Source of the DNA: Methanoregulaceae archaeon
GTDB taxonomy: Archaea > Halobacteriota > Methanomicrobia > Methanomicrobiales > Methanospirillaceae
Length of the DNA: 6,324 nt
Direction: 5' to 3'
Assembly (NCBI GenBank): GCA_013331215.1
Contig: DUGU01000136.1
Coordinates: forward strand, 1,889-8,212
This document shows, in pieces, positions 4,941-6,324 of the stretch. Position 1 is the stretch's first letter, and each line of letters starts with the position of its first letter. The position numbers and the translations under genes are program-made. A model generated the notes under the pieces. The model was not told the DNA's origin. It saw only the letters and a program-made list of their open reading frames with translations, and made no database searches.

Positions 4941-5408
4941 ATGATTCCCGAATCAGTTGTTGTCCGCATGGGATGGATCCACTGGTTCGTCCACCGGTAC
5001 CTTGCACGTCGTCTCGAAGCAGACGGCCTCTCGTCCCGCCAGTTCCGGTTTCTGCACTACCTCCTCCGGCACGATGGAGTCCACCAGGAGCAGATCGCAT
5101 CAGCCCTGATGATCGACCCGGCGATCGGCACCCGCACGGTCCGAGACCTGATCGAGGCCGGGTACGTGACCCGTGAGCGCGATCCCGTGGATCGCCGCGC
5201 CAACGTGATTACGCTGACCGAGAAGGGCCGCGCGATGGCGCCGCTGATAGATGAAGCGATCCGCGACCTCAACGATGCTCTTCTCGCCGGGCTCTCGGAT
5301 GAGGAGCACGGCACGCTGCTATTGCTCCTCGATAGGATTGTTGAGAACAGCCGTCGGATCGCCGACGCGGCCGGTCTGCGGTGCGAGGGGACGGGAGGTG
5401 CTGAGTGA
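4941..5408 (+). CDS. MarR-family winged-helix transcriptional regulator
   Basis: A 155-residue dimeric DNA-binding protein of normal MarR length. The N-terminal helix (about 5-27) and C-terminal helices (about 98-143) would form the dimer interface. The winged helix spans about 31-96: HQEQIASALMI at 48-58, the recognition helix near 59-73 (DPAIGTRTVRDLIEA), then GYVTRERDPVDRRANVITLTEKG at 74-96, in two parts a strand and the wing with the family's Asp81 and Arg85-Arg86. Such regulators usually repress efflux genes and release DNA when a small phenolic or drug-like ligand binds, or on thiol oxidation. The only cysteine here is Cys148 in the tail, so redox sensing through a conserved cysteine is unlikely. 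ATG 4941 sits about 27 bases after a box A, with no Shine-Dalgarno, so the mRNA is probably leaderless. The stop overlaps the GTG of the next MFS gene (GTGA), making a two-gene operon. Confidence 0.93.
   Translation: MIPESVVVRMGWIHWFVHRYLARRLEADGLSSRQFRFLHYLLRHDGVHQEQIASALMIDPAIGTRTVRDLIEAGYVTRERDPVDRRANVITLTEKGRAMAPLIDEAIRDLNDALLAGLSDEEHGTLLLLLDRIVENSRRIADAAGLRCEGTGGAE
5393..5400 (+). promoter_or_regulatory. Ribosome binding site of the second MFS gene
   Basis: GGGAGGTG inside the last marR codons is a near-ideal Shine-Dalgarno, 4 bases before the GTG at 5405 (6 bases when counted from its GGAGG core). It fixes the GTG as the start and shows that this downstream gene is translated by internal initiation, unlike the leaderless first gene. 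Confidence 0.75.
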
Positions 5409-6324
5409 ACCTCCAGTACAAGTGGATCGCCCTGCTGGTCACGTCGCTCGGCACCCTCGGCGGCGTGCTGAACGGGTCCACCCTGATCATCGCCCTGCCG
5501 ACGATGATGCGGGCCCTGAATACGACGCTGATCGGTGTCATGGCCCCGCTCATCGTGTATATGTTGATCACCACGATCACGGCTCCGTTCTGGGGGCGGC
5601 TCGCCGACCTTCACGGGCGCAAGCGCCTCTACCTCATCGGGCTCGTTCTCTTCACCCTCGGGTCGTTCCTCTGCGGCCTCTCCGTCGACATCGTCCAGCT
5701 GACTGGCTTCCGAGTCGTCCAGGCCTTGGGCGGTTCGATCCTGATCGCGAACTCCGTGATCATCATCACTGACGCCTTTCCGCTGGGCGAGCTCGGCCGG
5801 GCGAACGGGATCCTATCGATGATCATGGCCGCGGCCTTCGTGGTCGGGCCCATCCTCGGCGGCGTGCTGACCCTGGTCGACTGGCGCCTGAACTTTTTCT
5901 TCAACCTTCCGATCGGGCTCGCGGCCCTCTATCTCGGCGCCCGGCACCTCCGGGAGCCAACGCTCCCCCGCCGCAGCGCCGCGCGGTTTGACTATGCGGG
6001 CATGGGTCTCTTCACCATCGCCGTGGTAAGCCTTCTCGCCTATGTGGGCATCGGCTTCATCCCGGGCTTCCTCTCCCCCGCAATGCTCGCGATCCTCGCG
6101 ATCTTCCTCGTCAGTCTCGCGCTCCTTATCCGGCGGGAGACCCGGATCGCGGATCCCCTGATCGACCTATCGCTCTTCCGGATCCGGATAGTCCGATATG
6201 GCCAGCTCTCGGCCTTCTTGAACTCGATCGCGCGCGGGGCCGTCATGATCCTGCTAATCCTCTACTTCCAGGGGGTCCGCGGCCTCGACCCGCTCACGGC
6301 GAGCATCCTGATCGCGCCCCTCGC
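5405..6324 (+). CDS. MFS drug exporter, DHA2-like, C-terminus cut by the window edge
   Basis: 306 complete codons are present with no stop before the right edge; a full DHA2 protein would need roughly 150-190 more. The product starts MNLQYKWIALLVTSLG. It shows helix 1 LNGSTLIIALPTM at 22-34, motif A GRLADLHGRKR at 64-74, motif B RVVQALGG with Arg103, motif C ending GPILGG at 148-153, and DWRLNFFFNLPIG at 159-171. Hydrophobic helices continue to the edge. Helix 1 has Asn23 where many DHA2 exporters, including the neighbour on the minus strand, have Asp, which may change proton coupling (inference). The gene starts at GTG 5405, overlaps the marR stop by 3 bases, and has a strong ribosome site. 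It is most likely the exporter controlled by the MarR protein. The substrate is unknown. Confidence 0.92.
   Translation, partial: MNLQYKWIALLVTSLGTLGGVLNGSTLIIALPTMMRALNTTLIGVMAPLIVYMLITTITAPFWGRLADLHGRKRLYLIGLVLFTLGSFLCGLSVDIVQLTGFRVVQALGGSILIANSVIIITDAFPLGELGRANGILSMIMAAAFVVGPILGGVLTLVDWRLNFFFNLPIGLAALYLGARHLREPTLPRRSAARFDYAGMGLFTIAVVSLLAYVGIGFIPGFLSPAMLAILAIFLVSLALLIRRETRIADPLIDLSLFRIRIVRYGQLSAFLNSIARGAVMILLILYFQGVRGLDPLTASILIAPL

Noticed and set aside
4747..4944. Intergenic plus-strand frame containing DGILIGAGQNG, recalling the nucleotide-binding start of FAD oxidoreductases
   Set aside because: The similarity is only a few residues. The frame has no ATG or GTG start and runs through the marR operator to a stop. 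A translated search could test for a gene remnant, but the evidence now is too thin.

Overview
The window looks like chromosomal DNA from a high-GC methanogenic archaeon, most likely a Methanomicrobiales-type organism (Methanoculleus-like; the genus is inference). Three things point this way. A partial gene at the left edge looks like the N-terminus of methanogenesis marker protein 8. Several genes have an archaeal box A (TATA element) about 26-29 bases before the start codon, as expected for leaderless or nearly leaderless mRNAs. Shine-Dalgarno sequences are clear mainly at genes inside operons.

Layout, left to right. (1) 1-127, minus: 5' end of the probable marker-8 gene. (2) 160-963, plus: a seven-helix membrane acyltransferase-like protein (HGSNAT/DUF1624 type), divergent from gene 1 across 32 bp. 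(3) 2382-960, minus: a TPR protein, then msrB (methionine sulfoxide reductase B), then a small DUF2703-like protein. The last two are tightly coupled, and msrB also has its own box A. (4) 2505-3290, plus: a short-chain dehydrogenase/reductase that starts at GTG and is preceded by an overlapping five-codon reading frame. (5) 4717-3281, minus: a 14-helix DHA2-family MFS exporter. (6) 4941 to the right edge, plus: a MarR-family regulator overlapping, through GTGA, a second DHA2-type MFS exporter that runs off the window.

The best-supported regulatory unit is the MarR-MFS pair. An 18-base near-perfect palindrome lies exactly between the box A and the ATG of marR, where a bound repressor would block transcription initiation. 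The simplest reading is an autoregulated efflux operon, with a second exporter divergently oriented 223 bp away. The msrB/DUF2703-like pair suggests oxidative-damage repair or thiol chemistry. The two convergent gene pairs overlap at their 3' ends (4 bp and 10 bp), so the region is very compact.

I found no RNA gene, CRISPR array, insertion sequence, attachment site or convincing new multi-gene system. The items most worth a second look are small-scale: the operator, the leaderless promoter pattern, the uORF in front of the SDR gene, a possible non-AUG start for the TPR protein, and a DUF2703-like protein lacking the family's cysteines.
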